This document shows positions 10,588 through 19,380 of a DNA stretch of 64,000 bases, in pieces. The stretch lies in contig OZ026530.1 in the NCBI GenBank assembly GCA_964019695.1, positions 28,936,690-29,000,689 on the forward strand, given 5' to 3'. The stretch comes from Loripinus fragilis (lineage: Eukaryota; Mollusca; Bivalvia; Lucinida; Lucinidae). The translations under genes were made by a program, and so were the position numbers. The notes beneath the pieces are model-generated. The model did no database searches and was not told where the DNA came from. It was given only the letters and a program-made list of their open reading frames with translations. Position 1 is the first letter of the stretch. Each line of letters begins with the position of its first letter.

Positions 10588-10959
10588 CTAAGGAACATTA
10601 CTACCGTACGGGTAAATTTTAGCGTTTGACTTTGATAGAAAGTTTTCTGTGGTTTTGACCAGTTCATATGTTGCCTTGTCAATGACATTAGTTGATGCCC
10701 CGCTGTCAATCAAAATATTGATTAATTTCCCCTCTAAAGGTAATGATAGTGTGGCGTCATTCTTACCTTGTAATAAGAAAACTTCCTCTCTTTCATTATC
10801 AGTATTATTTCCATTATTTTCAGAAAGAACATGCACGTTTTTATTCCTTGATGTACACATTTTGGCAAAATGATGTTTGCCACCGCACGCATAACACGTG
10901 GCGTCTTTTGTTTTCTCACAATCTTTACCGTAATGTCCTTTATCTCCACACCTATAACA
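10588..10959 (-). pseudogene. Gypsy 1 gag zinc knuckles and protease
   Basis: One frame carries two CCHC zinc knuckles in a row (minus strand 10959 to about 10855: CYRCGDKGHYGKDC and CYACGGKHHFAKMC, both C-x2-C-x4-H-x4-C) and then an aspartic protease with DSGAS (10707-10693). Nucleocapsid knuckles bind the element RNA; the retropepsin cuts the polyprotein. The knuckles and protease share a frame, so gag and pol may be one long frame in this lineage. The frame ends at a TAG at 10588. Confidence 0.82.
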
Positions 10960-11655
10960 AACAGCGGTTGACTCTCCTTTTGGTCGTCTGTCTACCGGTT
11001 TCCTCTGGTACGATGGTTTGGTCCCGCCCCCTGGTTTGTGTAACGTCGCCCCGTTTGGTGTCGAACCCGTTTGATTTCGTCATTGTTGGCCCCAGCAGCA
11101 GATTGGCTATCTTCACGTGCCTCCATACGTTTCGAATGCGTCTCGCTAAGTTCGAACGTGCGTGAAATTGTTTTAACTTTTTCCTAAGTTAGTATTTCTT
11201 CTTCAAGTAGTTTTTTTCCGTAGTTTCGTGGAGTTACAAGAATTCACAACCTTGTCTCTGATCATTTCGTCCTTGTCTGTGAACTCACATGAAATTGCTA
11301 ATTGGGATAGCCTGACAATAATAATTATCTATTGTTTCATCACTGGATTGCTTTGACTTATGAAATATGTGTCGTTCGAAAGCAATATTTTTTCTTGGCT
11401 TAAAATAGTTTGTCAACTGCGTAACGGCATCCTCATACGTGGTCCCTTGGTCGTCCAGCATTTCGAAAATGTCCTGCACTTCGTGTCTGGCTATGTGTAA
11501 GAGTAATGCACGTTTTGTTCGTCTTTATTGATGTTTGCAGCCTTGATATAATATTCGAACCGTTTTAGATATTGCTCCCACGCCTTGTTTAAGTTTGTTT
11601 GCTCGCCAGTGACTTTGAATCTCCCTGAGCTGGAAAGATCCAGTTTCGCAGCCAT
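10960..11655 (-). pseudogene. Gypsy 1 gag (capsid part), frameshifted
   Basis: An ATG at 11655 follows the primer-binding region by about 220 bp and opens a frame beginning Met-Ala-Ala-Lys-Leu-Asp-Leu. It is broken by a one-base loss near 11517, continues in another phase as the 64-codon frame at 11479-11285 (MQDIFEMLDDQGTTYEDAV, capsid-like), and shifts again near 11300. The pattern of short tryptophan- and Phe-rich helices is that of Ty3/Gypsy Gag. No intact Gag can be made from this copy. Confidence 0.75.
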
Positions 11656-11870
11656 TGTTGTTTTTTCAAGTGATTAATGTCCGTCAAACGAAATAAATCC
11701 ACCTGAATTTGCTGCACAGAATTAAATCCTTTTTATCTGTTTTGTTTGGTTCAAAATCCACATGTTTGCTTTATTTCCATTTTTTGTTTTTGTTTTCTGA
11801 AGTTTTCTCTCAAACTTCAGTTTTGTTTTGTTTTGTTTTTTTTGTTTGTTTATTTTTTTTTCACTTATTT
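11656..11870 (-). other. Gypsy 1 5' leader
   Basis: Low-complexity, A-rich on the minus strand (long T and TTTTG runs on the plus strand at 11780-11870). It lies between the primer-binding site and gag. The plus-strand open frame at 11709-11894 is an artefact of the T-runs. Confidence 0.6.
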
Positions 11871-11871
11871 A

Positions 11872-11889
11872 TCCCATGTTCGTCGCCAT
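11872..11889 (-). promoter_or_regulatory. Gypsy 1 primer-binding site
   Basis: Directly after the 5' LTR end (..CATTACA) on the minus strand, one base is followed by TGGCGACGAACATGGGA. Starting with TGG, the complement of a tRNA 3' CCA, at this position is diagnostic of a tRNA-primed LTR element. The primer tRNA was not identified. Confidence 0.75.
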
Positions 11890-11964
11890 TGTAATGTTCC
11901 TTAATAGGGTTCAATAAGAACTACATTATTGGGTTACATTATATCTATTCTACATGATATATAT
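11890..11964 (-). repeat. Gypsy 1, 5' LTR, inner fragment
   Basis: Matches 6977-7051 of the 3' LTR. It is separated from the rest of the 5' LTR (16116-16244) by the 4.15-kb TIR element and ends in ATAT, half of that element's target duplication. Confidence 0.9.
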
Positions 11965-12137
11965 GAGCCGCGCCATGGGAAAATGGGTCTTCAGGATAAA
12001 TATGGCCATTTTGGGATTTTATGATTTCTAAAAAGGTCATTATATGACGAGTAAACACGTTTTTGTTTGACCATAATATTCAAACTATTTGAAAAGATAT
12101 TGGAATTTGAACTTTGGACGGCAAGACGTTGATTTTA

Positions 12138-12175
12138 TAACTAACGTTGCATGACGTCACGATGAGTCAGTCACA
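12138..12175. promoter_or_regulatory. CRE and AP-1-like sites
   Basis: TGACGTCA is followed within 6 bp by TGAGTCA, inside the 4.15-kb element. Both words are perfect bZIP consensus sites. Function is inferred only. Confidence 0.35.
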
Positions 12176-12221
12176 ACGATGCGAACTTTTGACGCTTTTA
12201 ATCATCAGCCGTAATCACAGG

Positions 12222-12344
12222 AGCTTGAAGTTCGATCCTTATATCACTTCTAAACCCTAAAATCTCATAATGTCATTACGTAATGACATTGTGAGATTTT
12301 GGTTTAGAGGCTATAGAGGTGAGATAAAGACAGAACTTCAAGCT
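12222..12344. repeat. Long hairpin inside the 4.15-kb element
   Basis: Arms AGCTTGAAGTTC and GAACTTCAAGCT enclose a nested palindrome whose core TGTCATTACGTAATGACA (12271-12288) is perfect. About 120 bp could fold into one interrupted stem. Probably a small foldback/MITE nested in the larger element. Confidence 0.75.
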
Positions 12345-15300
12345 ACTGAGCTGTAACTAACATGAAACTGAACCGCCACATAGCTTACCGCTACTAAACA
12401 TGATAGTTGAATTTTAATCATAAGCCTAAAACACTTAATTTCTGCATATTCTTCATTTTCTATTACATTCATGTATTAGTGATTACCATAATTCCTTGTA
12501 TAAATATATGTATGCTATACCATGTCAGCCTCACTTTGATAAAATGCACTAAATGAATACACTGATCAGAATACGCATTTGTTCAAATGGACGTAGCCAT
12601 CGACCAGTGTGCTATTTTGCCGCACTAATATTTTGCCAGCACAATTATAGATCATCACGGACTCACCCCAGTATAAAATTGGTCACAAAATTGCACAGTG
12701 ACGTTTGAAATTTAGAAATTTGGAAAAATCTGGCCTCAGTGTTATAAAACTTTTCATATCCAACTCAATTGCGCTTAGAAATTCAACTGCTCATAAAAAC
12801 TGAATGGTTAACTTGAACATAAAAGTCTTCTTTTTTAAAAACTCTCAGGTTTTATATATTTATCCTGCTTATAAATGTTAAAATGCCGACAATTTTTAAG
12901 ATTTATGAGCAGGATAAATTCCATGCTCAGTTGAGTTCACTTAAAAAGTTGACGTTTTCTTCTCCAAAAAGTAGTTGCTTATCAGCTCACTGGAAATGCC
13001 CCGCGCGATGGTTCCGATGAGTACAAAAACAATTGAGAAAGTTAGCCTACGTGGTGTGCTTATCGCTGATTTCCGCAGTCCTTTCTTGTTCGTTCCACCG
13101 ATGCTCAAAATGTTGCATCTGTAGGAAATAAGTTGCTACGCCCCTGGAACGTTACATGTATTATTTGGGTAAATCCGTGTTCCTTGTTCGCCAGTAGCCG
13201 TTTACTTGTATCTACAAAACGAAAATGTGTTCTGCATTGGCACATTTTCTACGGTCTGTTAGCCACATTTACGCTATGGTATAGCGAGGAGCAATCACAT
13301 TTTCAAACCCCAAGCTATCGTGAGAAACAGATTTTTGCCATTTCTTAGGGTAGCCTTCTCCTATCGATGCGGTTACGTCCGACCTCGATACAGCAGTGAA
13401 TACACAAACTTCTTTCAAATAATCCATCAAGATTCTAGTCGGACATGATGCAAATAGTGTTGATTTGGTAATTAAACTTCGACACCAAACTAAATAAAAA
13501 AACACACAAAAAAACGTTCTTGCAAATTTGTATGGGCAACTTGATAACTATTTTTTTTTAAAAATGAAGATTCAGCGCGAGATCTATTCTTTGATTTGTT
13601 CTTGCTGTTTTTTCAAAAATTTACCAGTCGGCATAGTTAACACAGCAGGCTGTTCCACCAGTGCATGGTGTTACTACTTGAATCAAGGACAGTGGATAAT
13701 AATCTTGATGAAATGTTTGACCAGACATGGGCCTCAACTGACAATGTCAGCCGACAGAAGCAGGATTACTGAATATTTGCCTCAGTACATGTACCGACTG
13801 CGCTACCCGGACCGACCTGGATAATTGTACATGTATATCCTACGTGCAGAATAATTATATTTCTCCCTGAAAATAGGATTTCAATCTACAGAGCACATAA
13901 GCATATTCAAACTTCTCACCAAATATGCAGGACATACAACAGGTCGCATTATTTTTATATAGTGTCTGGTTCGTATGGCATTTCAGGGAAAATTAATTCC
14001 TGTATCAAGTCTTATTTGAATCGATTTTTCAGTAGAGCGACCCCCCTGCCTCTGGTATATTGAGCGCGCACATTACACTCAGTTTTATGCACCCACGTAG
14101 GTTTTGAGAAAATTAAATAAATAGTTGGCATTTGAATACTTTGAATTTTGAGAACTCTAAATCAGGCTCAATCTCAATCTCCGTCTTCGTTCACAACATA
14201 TACATGTATGCGCGCGAGCTATAGATGTTGTACTGGGAGCGCGGACTTCATCTAGGAAAATAGTTTCCCGTTGGAATCATTGGGGAAAAGTTTTTGCCTC
14301 TAATTATTTAGTTCCATTATGTTTGAAATTGTTCTGTGAATATTTCCCGAAAGGAAATTCATTTGCAGTTAAGTTACGATAAGGAAATCTAGTTCAAAAC
14401 GATGACAAAGTCAGCTAAGGCAGTATAGCACAGTTATGGGCTCAAACTTCAATGGGAATTGGCATCGCTCGAGTAGGGCAAAATTCAGGACATTTATTGT
14501 GTCTTGATAATCTTCCATGAAGTTTATGAACCATAATTGCAATTTTGTCGAGGCTTCCAAAATAATAGTCACGCGGGACATAATCTTTCGCCACTTTGTG
14601 ACGTCGCCGTATAAAACAGTTCATTTCCAGATTTTTTGCAAAAAATTACCATGACAAAGTTAATGGATGCAATATTATTAAACTTAAAGGGATGCAAAGC
14701 AAATAGCAAAATACAATAAAATAACAAAAACATTGCACTTTAGGCTCACAAGTAGAACACGTTTAAAGTAAGCGTAAATTTTAAAATATCACGATTCCTT
14801 TGACGATAACGTTGCCATCACCGAAGAAAATGGTATTTTAACTTGTCTTTGTGTTTAAATGACTATCATACGAAAACAACAGACACAAGGAAGATACAAT
14901 AAAAGTGTATATTGCGTATATCAATTTGCTTTCATTTGATACTTTTTCCATCATTGTAGCTTCAATAGTTTTGCGACAATATTTTTTGCAAGAAATCTAA
15001 AAATACATTGATGTTAAAGGCGACGTCTCCAGGCGGCGAATACTTATGTCCAATCTGCACTTTAGTTTCATGTGTGAAACTCATCGTGTAACCTTAATGG
15101 TATATTATTATTATTATTTTATTATGGTTCTTTTCACACATGAGAGCTAGCTCGTTAGATTTTAGTATATTACACGGACGGACATTCAGCGAAGGCTCAG
15201 ACCAGCCTGCACACCTGGTAGTCTCTTTGCTGCCTTTGCTGCAATCGTAAAGGCGGCATGGTTTAACTGCTTTCGTTCTGAATTGCCGTCTATCCGGTGT

Positions 15301-15580
15301 GAAATCGAACGGTTCAGACTTACGGGTCGGTCTCGAGTAGGCGTTTTTTTTTTCTTGTTTTTTTTCTTTTCTTGTTTTTTTTTTTGTGTGTTATAAAAAG
15401 TTATTTTAAGGTTTAGTTGTTTGGTATTGCAAGCGCTTTTCAGTTTCTCCACAGTGGAGCGCAGATCAATCCAAACAAAGAATATGTTGTTCGCATGCAT
15501 GTCGGCTTTGATTGAAATACGCCCGCGGGCAGACAAGTTAATTTTTAAAATATATATTTTTTGATTATTCTAGACCATTA
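12345..15580. other. Unassigned interior of the 4.15-kb element
   Basis: Several short open frames exist (13133-13348 plus, 13269-13505 minus, 13528-13824 plus, 14442-14624 minus, 15186-15536 minus). None shows a transposase motif or a family I recognise, and the last overlaps T-runs that give poly-Lys. The sequence GAAGGCTCAGACCAGCCTGC near 15191 resembles a family B terminus. Confidence 0.45.
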
Positions 15581-15589
15581 CGCACATAC

Positions 15590-15646
15590 GCACATACTCT
15601 CTCTCTCTCTCTCTCTCTGTCTCTGAGTGTGTATGTATGTGTGTGC
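15590..15646. repeat. (CT)n/(GT)n microsatellite
   Basis: About ten CT units followed by GTGTATGTATGTGTGTG-type repeats. Confidence 0.9.
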
Positions 15647-16115
15647 TTGTTTGTTTGAGCTGAACAATAATAAAGTCTTAAATAAAGCTTCAAAAATAGG
15701 TTCTGAGGAAAAGCAGAATATTGCTGAAGCTGGTGCTAGTGGAGCGTGAGCGTTGTTGCGATTTCCATTAGTTCTCATGAACAGCCTCATTTTTTTCTAA
15801 ATAACGAGACCAAGATGTTGAGACGTCTGGTCAGTTAACTAACCAAGCCACATACTAGTACTTTTATCACGGGGAACCCATGCTGAACGGGTCCGATAGG
15901 TAGAGATTGTGATTGATTTACAACAGAATACATTCGGCCTAAAATTATTTCGATTAATCGTATTTAATTCCTAGCGTGACTCGTCTTAATTGCCATAATC
16001 TTTGACGGTCACTAATTGTAAACGCGCGACGCGAAATACATACATCAGACTTTACGACGTCATATCTCATGACGTAATAAATCTCCCGAAGACACATTAT
16101 CGCATGGCACGCCTC

Positions 16116-16244
16116 ATATTTGTATTTATCCATCAAGCTCTATAATACTGACTGAATCGCATGCAGGTATCAGAAGCGCTCATAAATACCAAGCTCCGCC
16201 TACAACAGTATTTTGGCATCTAACGTATTAACATAAACACAACA
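16116..16244 (-). repeat. Gypsy 1, 5' LTR, outer fragment
   Basis: Matches 7048-7176 of the 3' LTR, beginning with the ATAT duplication and ending ACACAACA, then the CATAT target duplication at 16245-16249. Confidence 0.9.
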
Positions 16245-16448
16245 CATATAATGTAAATATAATGTAAATAATACAATACTATTATTACGTAGAACATTTT
16301 TGCGTTGCCGTCACAACATTCACTGCTGAAAGCCGGATGCTGGAGCCGGAATGGCTGTCGAGCGCTAAGTAGAGACTGCAGTGACATCATAAGTCACATG
16401 TTTTTTTTGGCGACCACGCCTACTAAAAAGTGAAACAAATATTCTTTA

Positions 16449-16520
16449 ACCGGAAGTGAACACAAATTACGGTTTTCGGGATTTAGGGGTTGCGCGTTCA
16501 AAGTAAAACGCTGGGATAGG
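16449..16520 (+). promoter_or_regulatory. ETS-site candidate promoter with downstream splice donor
   Basis: A perfect ETS-type element ACCGGAAGTG (16449-16458) is followed 62 bp later by a consensus donor, GGATAGG then GTAAGTTTAG at 16521. The interval has no coding frame from an ATG, so it would be a non-coding first exon. The first downstream acceptor of note on the same strand is at 19123, in front of the zinc-finger frame, so this could be that gene's 5' end. Inferred from motifs alone. Confidence 0.3.
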
Positions 16521-16524
16521 GTAA

Positions 16525-18350
16525 GTTTAGTTATTGGGTTCAAGCGGTAAGTGATTTACTTTGTCAGACCTAGTATTTCAAAAATATTTTTTTCTGCATT
16601 TAGGCTCCATAGCTTTCAATGACTATGGACCGTTGCAGTATTGTGTATTGGCATGTTCAGCGTCATTACTGAGCAAATTTAAGCAGCGCTAAGCAGGGAA
16701 ATGCGTGCCCTATATTTAACAAATACGCAAAATGAAAGTAAGCCACAATCTTGTTGTCAAAACTATAGTCTTTATCTCCTGCTGTTCTCCTATTTTTACA
16801 CACACATGAAGTACACACGTTTCATTTTGCTATTGGTTGAAGCAGACTATAGTTATTGATAGACAAGTCCTGATGCAGCACGTGGAATGTTTGTCTGATG
16901 TTTTCTGTTGTTGTTGATGAAATATCTAATAACCGTAATATTTTAGCTTGTTTTTTATTGCAAAATCTTATCAAATTGTTTCTTCACATATGCCAAGACT
17001 TTGACTTAAAATAACTGAAATAAATTAAGATTTAAAGGAGCTGCTTTTTTGTACTAAAAATAGACCAGTTTCACTTCTCGGTTTGTTTTTACCAGTAACT
17101 AGGGTAACAGATCGAAAATTATACAACATGGACGGAGGTTTCACTTTATGATCAGTCAATGTGAAGGTCATATGTAGTCAATGGGCTTTTTATAGCGATA
17201 TATTTTCAGGTTAAAAATCTTATAAATAGTCGCTAAACCTAGTTTCAGTAAAATTTGCAGCATCAAACAGGTCCTGCACAAGTGAGATTTCTAGGTTCTT
17301 TACCTACATTGAAGTTTTAAACCTCCTTCGAGGTTCTATAAGTGCCCAAATATGCTCAAAACTGTATGTTCACAGCCAAATCAGCACAAATCCCACAATG
17401 GTACGTATCAAAAACTAGTAACTGGTATCTACGGATGACAAATGTTCTACTTTTCGCCGATTTTACTGTGGCAATTTTGTGTTATATCGTGTTTTTTAAA
17501 GTCTCTAAGATGGAGATTTTGCTAAAAAATCCAAAAACTATGCTTGCTTGGACACACTTACTGCCCCGGCATTCGGCTGTTTTTGTCCTCTGAGCATCAT
17601 CTACGGTGGCTCAGTTAAGCTAAGGCATCAATTTTATTGTTACAATTAGTCGAGATTATCGTTTCTTTTTTATTTGAGTTTTGCATCTATGTAAACATAT
17701 TAAATTGCAGCAGTTTAGATCTATATACTTATAGACTCCGACCCAGTATAGATTAACATTTTGAAAATGATCGACCAGGGGTTGGGGAGATATTAAAGGG
17801 GAACTAACAAAGGCCAGGACCAAAGCCCGAGATCCTGGTCAATTCTCCGGACCAAATTTGATATTAAGCATGAAAATATCACTACTTTTGACACTACTGT
17901 TAGTCGTTTTGATTTAGAACACCATCTGTTAGATATAAATCTTTGAAAGTTTGCATAGAAGATGAGTAAATATGTCGTTAGATATGCATGGGACGGAATT
18001 TTGGCTTTCACAGCATAACAAACGTTTACAAAACGTTGAAGTTCAATTGGTTGTGTAGTAAAACGTCAAAATGCAACGTAAAATTGGCCCGTTCGCGCTA
18101 TATAACGTTACCTTTATGACAACTGTAACACACGTAGACGACTTAAATCAAGCATGTTGTTACCAATCAACTTCATATGTGTTGCAGTATTATGTGCTGT
18201 AATTCATGCTCTATTGAACAAATGATGTAGAAATGGCAACTATTTTCTTTGAACTTTCTGATCACCCCTGGTACCTACCAAAAAACAAGCATCAAAATAT
18301 CTGGCCAAGATCATGTAGGGTAAATCATAAATTTCGATCTTGGATTTGGG
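16525..18350. other. Unassigned sequence upstream of the zinc-finger locus
   Basis: Contains an 83-codon open frame at 17342-17593 that I do not recognise and a GC-richer patch with a short inverted repeat near 17805-17850. No repeat family matched elsewhere in the window. Confidence 0.4.
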
Positions 18351-18719
18351 ACTAATAAGGTGTGCCTAGTTCATATTTACGGATGTTCTATTGCATTTTG
18401 GACACTCAGTATCTCAAATCATTATATATACTCGGTTGTCAGTTTGTACCTTCTATTCATTTATCTTAACCCATATAAGCTTAGCGTTAATTTTATTGGA
18501 CATCGGTGATCAGTATTGAACCTAATCAGGTTCCTCACTGTTACCCTACAGAATATCATTTTAAAAATAATGAAATTGCAATTTTCTTCCCAGCAACCCT
18601 TAAATTCGAAATGGATTCGTTGGAAATTCCATTAGACATATATGTATAAGGTTGGGTACTTGCCATGTCCTCTCATGACTATAGTATTCTCTTTTCTAAC
18701 TTTCTCCCAATACCATCAG

Positions 18720-18992
18720 GCAAACATGCATCAATGTATTCCTATTGAAGATAGAGAGAAGGCAAAGATCACGAATCGATACAATCAAGTACCACACCTG
18801 ACCCAGGACACCATACAGCGAATGATAAAATCACAAGAAAATATCACACAAAAGCGAGCGAGCTTAGAGATCATCCCTTTCCCAACAGGTGAACACGAGG
18901 CTGCAATAAACAGACACCACAGAAGGCAAAGACAAACACGAAAAAGATATGTCTTGGAACGGACACGATTTACCGTCAAATATGAATACTAG
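18720..18992 (+). CDS. Repeat-derived open frame upstream of the zinc-finger gene
   Basis: From the ATG at 18726 an 89-codon frame runs to a stop at 18992; an earlier ATG at 18642 would add 28 residues. A pyrimidine tract ending CCATCAG (18719) could be an acceptor just upstream. The protein is very basic at its C-terminus (HHRRQRQTRKR). The sequence is not unique: it aligns with dispersed family C copies at 33870-34262 and 59727-60000 in the same frame (NRYNQVPHLTQDT). The duplicate at 46050-46370 is also open, with an identical C-terminal half. It may be a translated exon made from a repeat, an upstream ORF, or chance; no function is assigned. Confidence 0.4.
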   Translation, partial: ANMHQCIPIEDREKAKITNRYNQVPHLTQDTIQRMIKSQENITQKRASLEIIPFPTGEHEAAINRHHRRQRQTRKRYVLERTRFTVKYEY

Positions 18993-19123
18993 AAACAGCA
19001 ATATCTATGACAAACCATAGTATTGATTTCTTATATAATCATTGTATTTCAATTACAAACAAACATTACTTTCGTATTTGTACACTATAAAAATTATCTT
19101 CACTGTGTGTCGTTTATTTTCAG

Positions 19124-19380
19124 AGTACGTATTCTAACAGCAGATTAGCCTTGTCATCAGATATCAATGAACAAAATTACACCAAATCAACGTCACAATG
19201 AGATTGAAGAGGAGTCTTGAGCAAGATAATAATCAAGAGAACTTGTAACACGATACCAGTGAATTCAGTATATAGGATGCATTGAACATACATAAGACAT
19301 TGGCCTGTTCATATGGAACAAGGCAAACACGTGTAAAATAAATTGAGATTTTTTTTATTTTTATTTTATAAAAATCAAGC
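19124..19380 (+). other. Candidate 5' UTR part of the zinc-finger exon
   Basis: A good acceptor (CGTTTATTTTCAG, ending 19123) is conserved in the second copy (46501). From here to the ATG at 19381 there are in-frame stops, one only a few codons before the ATG, so this would be untranslated leader. Confidence 0.45.

Larger units (their letters stand above)
11965..16115. mobile_element. 4.15-kb TIR DNA element nested in the 5' LTR
   Basis: Both ends match as inverted repeats of about 32 bp at roughly 80% identity: GAGCCGCGCCATGGGAAAAT at the left, and GAGGCGTGCCATGCGATAAT as the complement of the right end. The host LTR resumes on the right with a 4-bp duplication ATAT (11961-11964 and 16116-16119); deleting the element plus one ATAT rebuilds the LTR exactly as in the 3' copy. 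So the size, ends and target duplication are secure. No transposase was recognised, and the superfamily is undetermined. The interior is mostly unassigned, with hairpins (12222-12344, about 12853-12921), poly-T runs (15340-15390) and a CT/GT microsatellite. Confidence 0.88.
6977..16244 (-). mobile_element. Ty3/Gypsy retrotransposon 1, with nested insertions
   Basis: A complete LTR retrotransposon read on the minus strand, from the 5' LTR (16244 down to 11890, interrupted) through gag, protease, reverse transcriptase/RNase H and integrase to the 3' LTR (7176 to 6977). Protease, RT, RNase H, integrase order is Ty3/Gypsy. The 5-bp target duplication CATAT is present at 6972-6976 and 16245-16249, proving that everything between is one insertion plus later nested ones. 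Two later elements lie within: a 367-bp MITE in pol and a 4.15-kb TIR element in the 5' LTR. The LTRs differ at about 7 of 200 positions. Coding regions carry several frameshifts, so the copy is not autonomous. Confidence 0.93.

Noticed and set aside
15186..15536. 116-residue minus-strand protein
   Set aside because: The Lys-rich middle comes from T-runs on the plus strand. Nothing else in it is recognisable.
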